Of a DNA stretch of 64,000 nt, positions 26,309-33,953 are shown in pieces. The stretch covers positions 3,833,001 through 3,897,000 of the forward strand of contig NZ_CP030038.1 in the NCBI RefSeq assembly GCF_015291725.1, given 5' to 3'. Within the stretch, counting starts at the first letter, position 1. Every line of letters starts with the position of its first letter. Made by a program: the position numbers and the translations under genes. The DNA comes from Bradyrhizobium sp. CCBAU 51765. GTDB taxonomy: Bacteria; Pseudomonadota; Alphaproteobacteria; Rhizobiales; Xanthobacteraceae. The notes under the pieces are model-generated. The model was not told where the DNA came from. It saw nothing but the letters and a program-made list of their open reading frames with translations, and did not search any database.

Positions 26309-27163
26309 ATGGAATGGAGTGACGTAAGGATCTTCCTCGCTGTTGTGCGATCCGGCACGCTCGGCGGTGCCGCGCGTTCGCTTCGGACAAGCCATCCGAC
26401 CGTCGGGAGGCGCCTTCGCGCACTCGAGCAGGCAATCGGTCACACGCTCTTCCAGCGCACAGCGGACGGTCTTGTTCTGACCGATGAGGGCCACGGAATC
26501 ATCGCGCTGGCCGAGCAAATGGAAGAAGGCGCGCTGGCCATGGAGCGCCGGCTTGCGGGGCGGGAGCAGAATCTCAAAGGCAGTCTGCGCATTTCGTCAA
26601 CGGACTGGTTCGGGGCCTATGTCCTCCCTCCTATCCTGGCGGATTTCTCGAAAGCCTATCCGAACGTCGACGTCGAGATCCTGACCGGCACGCGCCGATT
26701 CAGCCTCGCCCAGCGGGAGGCTGAAGTCGCTTTTCGTGCCGTTCCGTTCGACACTGCCGATGTCATTCAGCGGCGGCTTTTCACGCTCGAATACGGCGTC
26801 TACATCGCAGAGGAGGCGGCTGATCCCAAATATGGCGATGGGACTGGTTTCCGGCTGATCACGCCATCCACGCCCCACTTTCCCGACATCGCATGGCTCA
26901 TCGAGAGTTTCCCCAACGCAAAACCGGTCCTGCGATCGAACAACCGCAACGTCCAGGCGCGCATGTGCAGGCAAGGCGTCGGCATCGCTGTCCTGCCCCG
27001 CGTGGTCGGCAACCAGATCCCTGGTATCCGCAGACTGGACCTGCCGACGCTGCCGCCGGCGCGAGACATTTGGATGGGATACCACCGAGACCTACGGCGT
27101 CTTGGGCGTCTTCGCGCGTTCATTTCGACGGTATCGGACCATCTCGTGAAAGCGACCGCATGA
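26309..27163 (+). CDS. LysR family transcriptional regulator
   Basis: A 284-aa LysR-type regulator. The N-terminal winged helix-turn-helix is visible (FLAVVRSGTLGGAARSLRTS, then HPTVGRRLRALEQAIG), followed by the linker helix and an effector-binding domain (LKGSLRISSTDWFGAYVLPP; RQGVGIAVLPRVVGNQ). It is divergent from the SDR-hydrolase-VOC cluster and probably controls it, as is common for this family. The 292-base gap should hold the operator, but I did not identify a clear T-N11-A site. The start MEWSDVRIF is typical. Confidence 0.9.
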   Translation: MEWSDVRIFLAVVRSGTLGGAARSLRTSHPTVGRRLRALEQAIGHTLFQRTADGLVLTDEGHGIIALAEQMEEGALAMERRLAGREQNLKGSLRISSTDWFGAYVLPPILADFSKAYPNVDVEILTGTRRFSLAQREAEVAFRAVPFDTADVIQRRLFTLEYGVYIAEEAADPKYGDGTGFRLITPSTPHFPDIAWLIESFPNAKPVLRSNNRNVQARMCRQGVGIAVLPRVVGNQIPGIRRLDLPTLPPARDIWMGYHRDLRRLGRLRAFISTVSDHLVKATA

Positions 27164-27532
27164 TGTGCGGCCCGGAAATGACTCAAGGCTCCCGGAGAAA
27201 CGCCAAGATCGCTAGGGTCGTTCGCCGGTCATTTTCACCATCGCACCACCCCAGCCGTCCACGCCGCGTAGATGTACCCGCGATGCGGATAGCTCTCGTC
27301 AGGCTTCCAGCTGTCGAACGCGACGTTCAAGTCCTGGAGCCTTCAAAGCCAAGCTCGACCTACCCGGCATAAATTTGATCGTCGCCTAACTGTCGCCGAA
27401 CTCCGAACCCGAAATCACGACTCTCGCAGGGATTGAACTAACTGCGATCTGCTGCTTATGATGCATCATCAATCGCTTTATTTGTGGGAACGCAAATCAA
27501 CTGGACATGCTGGCATAGCAGAGGAGCAGAAC
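27164..27532. other. Gap with possible gene-tail remnant
   Basis: No intact gene is seen. On the minus strand at about 27235-27345 a short frame reads FDSWKPDESYPHRGYIYAAW and ends VRW-stop. This is aromatic-rich and protein-like, but stops lie directly upstream, so it may be the tail of a decayed gene. The family is not recognised. The right half (from about 27370) is AT-richer and leads into the low-GC orphan gene. Confidence 0.35.
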
Positions 27533-28456
27533 ATGGTCGTGGTCCTCACGCGAAAGCGCCTCGTTTCGAAGCAATTCAAGGACAATCAGAAGCTCCAGCG
27601 ATGCCTGCTTTCGCCAGCCGATCATGTTCTGCCAGGCTCACGCGGAGAGCACGTCGGTCTGATCCAAGAAGCACTGACGAAGCTCGGCATGGGAGTAATC
27701 GGAGCAAGTGAGATATCTACCGAGCTGTACGGGCAATCGACCCAGCAAGCCGTGCTTCGTTACAAGGGGCCTCCCCGCAACATCATCAACACGGATTACC
27801 AAAGAACGCCGGACAACATCGTCGGCCAAATGACGATCGATCGTCTCGATGCCGATATGGTGGAATTCGAAAAGGTACCTGAGAGCTTGCTGGTTACGCT
27901 AACTGAGGCAGGGCCGAAACACGACCACTCGAAATGTCCAACTCTGCAAAGTGGAGGCCATAAGGGTACACCGATCAACCCACTCCCGTTCGGCAAAAGG
28001 ATCAACATTTACGGGACCCATGAGACTGATTATCTAGGATTTGACGACTATGCGCCAAATCCGAACTTCGCAGGGAGAGGTCAAGGTGATCCGAGTCCTC
28101 CACGATTTCTGACCAATGCTCCGCCGCATCTCCACGGGCTCGAAGCTAAGAGCGTTAGCAATATCGCAATCCGAAGCAGTCCCATTTTTGCGAACCATGT
28201 CCATAGCAACCCGAATGAAGTGGAGGAGATCCTCCGGGTTGCGATGCCGGGTTGCAGGGTCACCTATGCTGGCACCGACGAGAACTTCAGTACCTTTGGC
28301 CCTACCGTTCTGCGGTTCGGTCCAGTGATTGAACGGCATGTCCTCACCACCCGGGACCCGGGCACGACGGCTGACTCGCATTTCCATGTGATCGTGCTCG
28401 TAATTCTTGATCCGGATACCGTTCTTCGAAGTTTCCAGCTGCCACCGTTCCTCTAG
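27533..28456 (+). CDS. Orphan protein with peptidoglycan-binding-like domain, lower GC
   Basis: A 307-aa protein. Residues about 27-110 (DHVLPGSRGEHVGLIQEALT ... ELYGQSTQQAVLRYKGPP ... NIVGQMTIDRLD) resemble the three-helix PG_binding_1 fold. The remaining about 190 residues, including PHLHGLEAKSVSNIAIRSSP and a C-terminal DSHFHVIVLVILDPDTVLRS, match no family I know. ATG 27533 follows GAGGAG at good spacing; the upstream in-frame ATG 27458 has none. No signal peptide is seen. Base composition is clearly less GC-rich than the surroundings, consistent with horizontal acquisition. It is alone, with dispersed repeats downstream. Confidence 0.65.
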   Translation: MVVVLTRKRLVSKQFKDNQKLQRCLLSPADHVLPGSRGEHVGLIQEALTKLGMGVIGASEISTELYGQSTQQAVLRYKGPPRNIINTDYQRTPDNIVGQMTIDRLDADMVEFEKVPESLLVTLTEAGPKHDHSKCPTLQSGGHKGTPINPLPFGKRINIYGTHETDYLGFDDYAPNPNFAGRGQGDPSPPRFLTNAPPHLHGLEAKSVSNIAIRSSPIFANHVHSNPNEVEEILRVAMPGCRVTYAGTDENFSTFGPTVLRFGPVIERHVLTTRDPGTTADSHFHVIVLVILDPDTVLRSFQLPPFL

Positions 28457-28636
28457 GCGTTTGGTGCGTGGCCGCAGTCCGCCCGTGGTTCCCAAACTGA
28501 ACCGCCGTCATTCCATAGATCTTGGAAAACGTGGCCGGCAGCGCGAGCCACTGCAATTTCCGCTTCTCGCGGCTGCCGCCGGACCGGGCGATCTAAGCAG
28601 CATTCCGCACGTTGTTCAGCCCTGCCGCTGCCGCGT

Positions 28637-28753
28637 CGTCATTGCGAGCGTAGCGAAGCAATCCAGGAATGTACCCGCGGAGAGATTCTGGATTGCTTCG
28701 TGGAGCCTGTCATCGGGCCGCGCTCTGCGCGGACCCGTTGGCTCGCAATGACG
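28637..28753. repeat. Palindromic repeat of the 'aagcaatccag' type with internal insert
   Basis: Begins CGTCATTGCGAGCGTAGCG, then AAGCAATCCAG; the inner right arm is TCTGGATTGCTTCG and the far right arm is GCTCGCAATGACG. The right arm is interrupted by about 35 bases (28701-28740, with its own GCGCTCTGCGC hairpin) compared with the copy at 20690-20767. Confidence 0.8.
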
Positions 28754-28886
28754 GGGGAAGCGGCGACCGATCGAAGCCGCCGCCATCATGCCACCATACC
28801 CCTGTTTTGCCCGACGAGTCAAAATTCACTTCGCAAAATCCGTAATTTTGCGAGGTCCCGAGCAAGCCATTGATTTCGCTGGCCCC

Positions 28887-28914
28887 GGCTACTGTGCATG
28901 GGGTTGTTTTCGCA
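28887..28914 (+). repeat. 28-bp dispersed sequence, copy 1
   Basis: This stretch (core TACTGTGCATGGGGTTGTTT) occurs again, base for base, on the opposite strand at 42432-42459. In both places it lies in the non-coding sequence downstream of a transporter gene (an ABC permease here, lolD there). Confidence 0.85.
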
Positions 28915-28933
28915 CTTTTGCTTTAGCGGCCGT

Positions 28934-29959
28934 CTACTCCGCCGCTTTTTCCCTCAAGCGCTGCGCGTAGACGTTGATGACCAGCGCTGCCAGCAGGATC
29001 AGGCCGCGGATCAGGATCTTCAGGAAGCTGTCGATGTTGACGTGGTCCAGCCCGTTGTTGAGGACGCCGAGCACGAACAGGCCGACGATGGTGTTGCCGA
29101 TGCCGCCGCGGCCGCCGAACAGGCTGGTGCCGCCGACGACGACGGCGGCGATGGAGTCGAGCAGGTAGGTGTCGAACTCGTTCTGCTGCGCGCTGCCGAA
29201 ATGGGCGACGCCGAGCATGCCGCCGATGCCGGAGCAGACAGCGGAGATCACCATGACCGCGCCGAGGATGAGCTTGACGTTGAGGCCGGAATATTCGGCC
29301 GCCTCGCGATTGCCCCCGACCATGTAGACGTAGCGGCCGAAGCGCGTGTAGGTCAGCACCAGGTGCCCGCCGAGCAGCATGATGGCGGCGACGATGACGA
29401 TCCAGGGGACGCCACCGATCGATCCCGAGCCGAGCGTCGTGATCAGGCTCGGCACCTTGTAGGCGATCTGGCCGCGCACCAGCAGCGCGGAGATGCCGGC
29501 CGCGATCTGCATCATCGCCAGCGTCATGATGAAGGAGGGGATGCCGATCGCGGTCAGGCCCAGCGCGTTGACGAGGCCGAGCAGGGCGCAGAGCAGGATC
29601 GACAGGATGATCGCGACCGCGCCGGGCAGGGGGACGTTGGCGATGTTGACGTAGGATTCCTGCAGCGTGAAGTAGGCGACCGCGATGCCCGTGACGTTGG
29701 CGATGGCGGCGATCGACAGGTCGATCTCGGCGCACAGGATCACGAAGGTGAGCCCGACGGCGATGATGCCTGTGACCGACACCTGGGTCAGGATGTTGCC
29801 GAGATTGTCGAGCGTCGCGAAGGAGGGGCTGGCGAAGGCGAAGAAGGCGGTCAGGAAGATCAGCGTCAGGAAGGGGGCGATGTTGCGCATCTGCGAGCGC
29901 AGGAAGGGTGCGAGGCCCCGCGCCCTCCGTCCCGCCGCCAAAGCCGTCTCGCTGCTCAT
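28934..29959 (-). CDS. Sugar-type ABC transporter permease
   Basis: A 341-aa inner-membrane permease of the RbsC/BPD_transp_2 family with about 8-10 hydrophobic helices. Family features are ILTQVSVTGIIAVGLTFVIL, EIDLSIAAIANVTGIAVA, and the C-terminal SIAAVVVGGTSLFGGRGGIG. It is third in the minus-strand order binding protein, ATPase, permease, and starts 11 bases after the ATPase gene. Substrate is probably a monosaccharide or sugar alcohol; no sugar-modifying gene is adjacent to narrow it. Confidence 0.92.
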   Translation of the reverse strand: MSSETALAAGRRARGLAPFLRSQMRNIAPFLTLIFLTAFFAFASPSFATLDNLGNILTQVSVTGIIAVGLTFVILCAEIDLSIAAIANVTGIAVAYFTLQESYVNIANVPLPGAVAIILSILLCALLGLVNALGLTAIGIPSFIMTLAMMQIAAGISALLVRGQIAYKVPSLITTLGSGSIGGVPWIVIVAAIMLLGGHLVLTYTRFGRYVYMVGGNREAAEYSGLNVKLILGAVMVISAVCSGIGGMLGVAHFGSAQQNEFDTYLLDSIAAVVVGGTSLFGGRGGIGNTIVGLFVLGVLNNGLDHVNIDSFLKILIRGLILLAALVINVYAQRLREKAAE

Positions 29960-29970
29960 GTGCTTCTCCG

Positions 29971-31473
29971 TCACGCCGCTTCCAGCAGGCGGTCCTTGCT
30001 GACTGGCTCGTTCTTGAACTCCCGCACCAATGCGCCGCGCTTGAGCACGAGGATGCGGTCGGCCAGCGACAGCACCGTCTCCGGCTCGGTCGACAGCACG
30101 ATGATGGCGAGCCCCCTGGCGCGGAGGTCGCGGACGATGTTGATGACGTCGTTCTTGGCGCCGACATCCATGCCGCGGGTCGGCTCGCACAGCACCAGAA
30201 GCTTGGGCGGATAGGTCAGCCATTTTGCGAGGGCGACCTTCTGCTGGTTGCCGCCCGAGAGCATGCCGAGATCGAGGCCGACCACCGGCGGCCGGATCTG
30301 CAATTGCTCGACCTGGCGCTTGGCGATGTCGCGCTCCCGCGCCGGCTTGAGCAGCAGGGCCGAGATGCGATCGAGAATGCTGATCGAGATGTTCTTGTAC
30401 ACCGGCTCCTGGTGAAACAGCATGTCGCGCCGGCTCTCCGGCACCAGCGCCACGCCGGCGCGCCGCGCCGCCGCCGTGCTGGCGAAGGACTTGGGCGTGC
30501 CCTCGACGGCAAGCGTGCCGCCGTCCGGCTTCAGCTTGCCGAACAGGATGCGCGACAGCTCCTGCTGGCCGCAGCCCATGAAGCCGTAGATGCCGAGCAC
30601 TTCGCCGGCGCGCGCCTCGAACGAGATGTCCTGAAGGCTGCGGGACAGCGACAGCTGATCGACCTTGAGAACGACCTTCCTGTCGCTCGGTTGCGGCAGC
30701 ATCAGATCGTCGGTGTAGCTGTGCTCGAGCGCCTCGCCGCCGCGGCCGATCATGGCCTCGATCAGCGCGCCCTTGCTGGTTGCCGCGCTCGCCGTCTCCG
30801 CGACCTTCCGCCCGTTGCGGAACACGGTTACCGTGTCGGAGACGCGCAGGATGTCCTCGATGAAATGCGAGATGAAGACGATCGCAGTGCCTTCCTGGCG
30901 CAGCCGCCGCAGCGTTGCGAACAGCCGCTCGACCTCGGGCGGGGAGAGGGCGGACGTCGGCTCGTCCAGGATGACGATGCGGGCGCCGGAGAACAGCACG
31001 CGCGCGATCTCGATCAGCTGCTGCAGCCCGATCGGGAGGTCGCCGAGCCTGCTCATGGGATCGACGTCGATGCCGAAGCGGGCGAGCTGCTCGCCCGCCT
31101 CGCGCGCCATCCGCCGCCATTGCACGAGGCCGAGCCGATTGGTCGGCTGATTGCCCAGGAAGACGTTCTCCGCGACGGTGAGATCGGGCGCAACGCTGAG
31201 CTCCTGATGCACCATGGCGATGCCGGCGGCGTGCGCATCGCGGGCCGAACGGAAATGCATCTCCTTCCCGTCGACCAGGAAGCGGCCGGAGAATTCGGTG
31301 TGCACGCCGGCGATGATTTTCATCAGCGTGCTTTTCCCGGCGCCGTTCTCGCCGACGAGACCATGGATCTCGCCGGGATAGAGCGCGAAGTCGACACCAC
31401 GAAGCGCTTCGACTCCGCCGAAGCTCTTCGTGATGCCCTGCAGTTCCAGGATGGGCTGTTGTCCCTCAGGCAT
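29971..31473 (-). CDS. Sugar-type ABC transporter ATP-binding protein (two domains)
   Basis: A 500-aa RbsA/MglA-type tandem ATPase. Domain 1 has Walker A GENGAGKSTL, Walker B ARIVILDEPTSAL and the switch histidine in VFISHF, but its signature reads LPIGLQQ instead of a canonical LSGGQ. Domain 2 has a degenerate Walker A (GFMGCGQQEL, no GK[ST]), as is usual in this family, but an intact signature LSGGNQQKVALAKWL. This complementary degeneration leaves one consensus ATP site. It lies 21 bases after the binding-protein gene. Confidence 0.93.
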   Translation of the reverse strand: MPEGQQPILELQGITKSFGGVEALRGVDFALYPGEIHGLVGENGAGKSTLMKIIAGVHTEFSGRFLVDGKEMHFRSARDAHAAGIAMVHQELSVAPDLTVAENVFLGNQPTNRLGLVQWRRMAREAGEQLARFGIDVDPMSRLGDLPIGLQQLIEIARVLFSGARIVILDEPTSALSPPEVERLFATLRRLRQEGTAIVFISHFIEDILRVSDTVTVFRNGRKVAETASAATSKGALIEAMIGRGGEALEHSYTDDLMLPQPSDRKVVLKVDQLSLSRSLQDISFEARAGEVLGIYGFMGCGQQELSRILFGKLKPDGGTLAVEGTPKSFASTAAARRAGVALVPESRRDMLFHQEPVYKNISISILDRISALLLKPARERDIAKRQVEQLQIRPPVVGLDLGMLSGGNQQKVALAKWLTYPPKLLVLCEPTRGMDVGAKNDVINIVRDLRARGLAIIVLSTEPETVLSLADRILVLKRGALVREFKNEPVSKDRLLEAA

Positions 31474-31494
31474 GAAAGTTCAGATCTTGGAGGC

Positions 31495-32517
31495 TCAGAT
31501 CAGGAAGTGATCCTGCATCCACTGCATCCCGGCGGCGTTGGCCTTGGTGACGACCGGGCCGTCGGTGACGACGTTCTTCGGGATTCCCTGTCCGCTCTTC
31601 TCGCCGCCGACCACCGCCGACACGCCTGCGATGATGGCGCCGCCATGGATGCGGCAGGAGGGATTGCGCACCGTGGCGAACATGCGGCCTTCGCTCACCG
31701 CCTGGATCGCCGGCGGCATGGCGTCGACGCCGCCGATCAGGATGTTGGTGCGGCCCCGCGCCTTCATGATGTTGGCGGCGGCGAGCGCCATGTCGTCATT
31801 GTGGAAGAACGCGGCGTCGATCTGCGGGTATTTCGTCAGGTAGGTTTCCCAGAGACGGGCGGTCTTGGAGACGTCCCAGTCGGCCGGCTGGGTGTCGAGC
31901 ACCTCGATGCCGGGGAATTGCTTGACCACCGAGTTGAAGCCCTTGGCCCGTCCTTGCGCGCCGGTATGCCCGAGCGCGCCCTGCGTCATGATGATCTTGC
32001 CCTTGCCGCCCATGGCGTTGCACAGCGCCTGCGTCACCGAGGCGCCCATGAACTCGTTGTCGGGGGCGAGGAAGGAGTGGACGTTGATCTGATCGAGCGG
32101 CGCGATCAGCGTGTCCATGTCGATCACGGGCGTGCCGGCATCGATCATCTTCTGCACCGGCTGGGTGAGGGTGCCGATGCCGAAGGCCTGGATCGCGACG
32201 AAATCCCATTTCTGCGAGGCCATGTTGTCGATCGCCGCGCGTTGCTTCACCGCGTCGAGCTGGCCGTCGAACCAGGTGACTTCGACGTTGAACAGCTTGC
32301 CCCAGAATTCCGCGGCCTGCTTGCCTTGCGCGCACCAGGTCGCCTGCAGGCCCGCATTGGAGAACGCCGCCTTCAGCGGCTTCTCGCTGCGTCCGACTGC
32401 GGCTGCAAGTGCTGGGTTAATGCCCATGCTGCCGAGGAGGGCAGCTCCGGCGCCGGCGGTCGCTGCCGCCTGAAGAAGATCGCGCCTCGTCGTCGAGAAA
32501 TCTTTCGTCCCGGACAT
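31495..32517 (-). CDS. Sugar-type ABC transporter substrate-binding protein
   Basis: A 340-aa periplasmic binding protein of the RbsB type (Peripla_BP_4). The N-terminus has a Tat-like twin-arginine signal (TTRRDLLQAAATAGAGAALL) followed by NPALAAA, a likely cleavage site. The mature part shows the domain pattern IQAFGIGTLTQPVQKMIDAG, TPVIDMDTLIAP and AAFFHNDDMALAAANIMKAR. The ATG at 32517 is chosen because the signal starts there; the frame reaches further upstream without coding character. First gene of the importer unit. Confidence 0.9.
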   Translation of the reverse strand: MSGTKDFSTTRRDLLQAAATAGAGAALLGSMGINPALAAAVGRSEKPLKAAFSNAGLQATWCAQGKQAAEFWGKLFNVEVTWFDGQLDAVKQRAAIDNMASQKWDFVAIQAFGIGTLTQPVQKMIDAGTPVIDMDTLIAPLDQINVHSFLAPDNEFMGASVTQALCNAMGGKGKIIMTQGALGHTGAQGRAKGFNSVVKQFPGIEVLDTQPADWDVSKTARLWETYLTKYPQIDAAFFHNDDMALAAANIMKARGRTNILIGGVDAMPPAIQAVSEGRMFATVRNPSCRIHGGAIIAGVSAVVGGEKSGQGIPKNVVTDGPVVTKANAAGMQWMQDHFLI

Positions 32518-32612
32518 CGCTCGCTCCCATGTATTTTGTCGTCGGCGCGTCATTGCTTGCGCGACCGATCTCCGAAAGTCTCTCACAAGAGTTGTTGGCA
32601 CTCAATCTGCAA

Positions 32613-33000
32613 TCAACCGCGAGATCGCCGCAGCCAGTGTTGGTGCAGCGCAAAGCGTCGGGCCGGAGCGACGGCGCATGCGTCGATATCCGCAAGCAAT
32701 GTATCCCAGGCCTGCGCGATCTCCGGCGTCCATTTACGTCAAGCTGATCGCGGAGCGTATCCCTGACGACGCGGCGTGCCGTAAGCATCGCGCGAGGCGA
32801 CCTCGCAGGCGATCAGCCGGAAATGTCCGCGGCGCTCACCGGTGAAGTCGAGGATTGTCGATGCGAGCGTCGATCCCTCGCCAACTCGCTGCCTTCGAGC
32901 GGAACATCGCCCGCGCTTCCGCATGCAGCTCGAACAGACGTTGGTAAACGGTCGGGGGATCGCCGCGCGGTGTCTAGGATTGGATGAGAGCCACGTTCAT
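32613..33000 (-). pseudogene. Decayed globin gene
   Basis: Three minus-strand frames together spell a globin. From an ATG at 33000: MNVALIQS, then a TAG at 32976-32974, then GDPPTVYQRLFELHAEARAM. In a second frame: LASTILDFTGERRGHFRLIA and CEVASRDAYGTP. Then LRDQLDV, and in a further frame KWTPEIAQAWDTLLADID, ending at a TGA at 32615-32613. These correspond in order to the A/B helix, the E-F region and the G/H helix of about 135-residue bacterial single-domain globins. At least one nonsense codon and two frameshifts break it. It lies upstream of the ABC binding-protein gene on the same strand. Confidence 0.7.
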
Positions 33001-33021
33001 CGGCAGTTCAGCCGCGCGGGT

Positions 33022-33050
33022 AAAAAAAGAGCGGGGCCCTGGCCCCGCTC
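33022..33050 (-). terminator. Rho-independent terminator on the minus strand, orphan
   Basis: GAGCGGGGCC (33029-33038), CT, then GGCCCCGCTC (33041-33050) form a perfect 10-bp palindrome. Read on the minus strand it is followed by seven T (33028-33022), a textbook terminator. No intact minus-strand gene ends here; the globin remnant begins downstream of it. It may end an unannotated short transcript from about 33051-33450, or be a relic. Confidence 0.75.
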
Positions 33051-33468
33051 GAAAATTGTGTCGACCCTATTATCCCCGATTCTAAGATTTGCTCTTGATT
33101 GACGGGGCGACGCTGCGTTTTGCGCGCCAGGGGCTCCTCCCGAGACTTGGACCACCAGACTTCGCCTCGCGGCCAGCCTGAGCAAGGGGGATGCTAGATC
33201 AACTTTTCTCACTTGTCATCATTTTCGGCAACGAATGTTCAAAATTCGAGCAGTTAACGAAACGATCGAGCTCAAAGTCACCTAAATATATGACAAGTAT
33301 AAGAAATTTGTGGACAGGCGGGATGGTTGCCCTGCCTTAAATGGCGGACGGGCGCCGGTGCTGGAGCGCGCCGACCACACTCTTCGAGAAATTTGCGCCG
33401 GGCCAAGAGGGCGGCGGAACTGACCTCGACTCGGCCCTGACTGCCGTGTTTAGTTGGCTGACGAACGA
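33051..33468. other. Upstream region of copper operon, AT-rich centre
   Basis: No gene is supported. The stretch 33200-33325 is markedly AT-richer than the surroundings and contains CTTGTCAT (about 33213) and its inverse ATGACAAG (about 33292), a possible operator pair. It probably holds the promoter of the DUF2946/TonB-receptor operon and, on the other strand, the start of whatever transcript ends at the 33022-33050 terminator. No clear -35/-10 pair was chosen. Confidence 0.4.
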
Positions 33469-33858
33469 ATGGTTCGGCGGATGCGCGCTCGGCTACAGAA
33501 ATTCCTACCCATCGTCCTGCTCGCCCTGGTGATGCAGGTGCTGGCGCCGATCGCCGCGTGCTTGGCGGCCGGCCAGGCTATGGCCGATCCGCTTTCCGCC
33601 GCCGCCATCTGCCACAGCGCGAGCGAGCAGGGCGGCGGTCCTAACGATCCGACCGGCTCGCCGACCGCGCATGCCGGCGCCTGCGCGCTCTGTTGCCTGG
33701 CCCAGGCCAACGCGACGCTCGATTCGCCGCCGCAGGTTGCGCTCGCCACTTCCTTGCGTCACGCCGAACGTGTCGTGTGGCTCGCGGCGGATGTGTCCGC
33801 CATCCCCGCTTACAAGGGCTCGAGCGCCCAGGCTCGCGCACCCCCTCGATTTTCCTGA
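33469..33858 (+). CDS. DUF2946 protein, probable copper-sensing upstream ORF
   Basis: A 129-aa small protein with an N-terminal signal/anchor (LQKFLPIVLLALVMQVLAPI, AACLAAGQAMADP), the conserved DUF2946 cysteine cluster in HAGACALCCLAQ, and the C-terminus SSAQARAPPRFS, with an Arg-x-Pro-Pro motif just before the stop. ATG 33469 is used; TTG 33454 and ATG 33481 are alternatives. From my knowledge of related systems (CruR of Bordetella, CutF of Rhodobacter), DUF2946 ORFs upstream of copper genes sense copper through the Cys motif during their own translation and control the genes behind them. Here the next gene, 95 bases on, is a TonB receptor in a copper operon. Function inferred. Confidence 0.75.
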   Translation: MVRRMRARLQKFLPIVLLALVMQVLAPIAACLAAGQAMADPLSAAAICHSASEQGGGPNDPTGSPTAHAGACALCCLAQANATLDSPPQVALATSLRHAERVVWLAADVSAIPAYKGSSAQARAPPRFS

Positions 33859-33953
33859 CGTAGCGACAAACCGAACCATTGGCGCGCGCCGTTGCCGTGC
33901 CGATGGCGTGTGCAATGGACCGGCCGACGTGCCGGATGTCAGGAATTCAAGAG

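Larger units (their letters stand above)
28457..28933. other. Gene-free gap rich in dispersed repeats
   Basis: The 477 bases between the orphan gene and the ABC permease contain the repeats at 28637-28753 and 28887-28914. No coding potential is supported. A clear terminator for either converging transcript is not seen. Confidence 0.6.

Noticed and set aside
29908..32766. Very long (952-codon) plus-strand frame across the ABC transporter genes
   Set aside because: It is the antisense shadow of three clear minus-strand genes with intact ABC motifs; its translation is rich in Arg, His, Asp and Leu with no domain.
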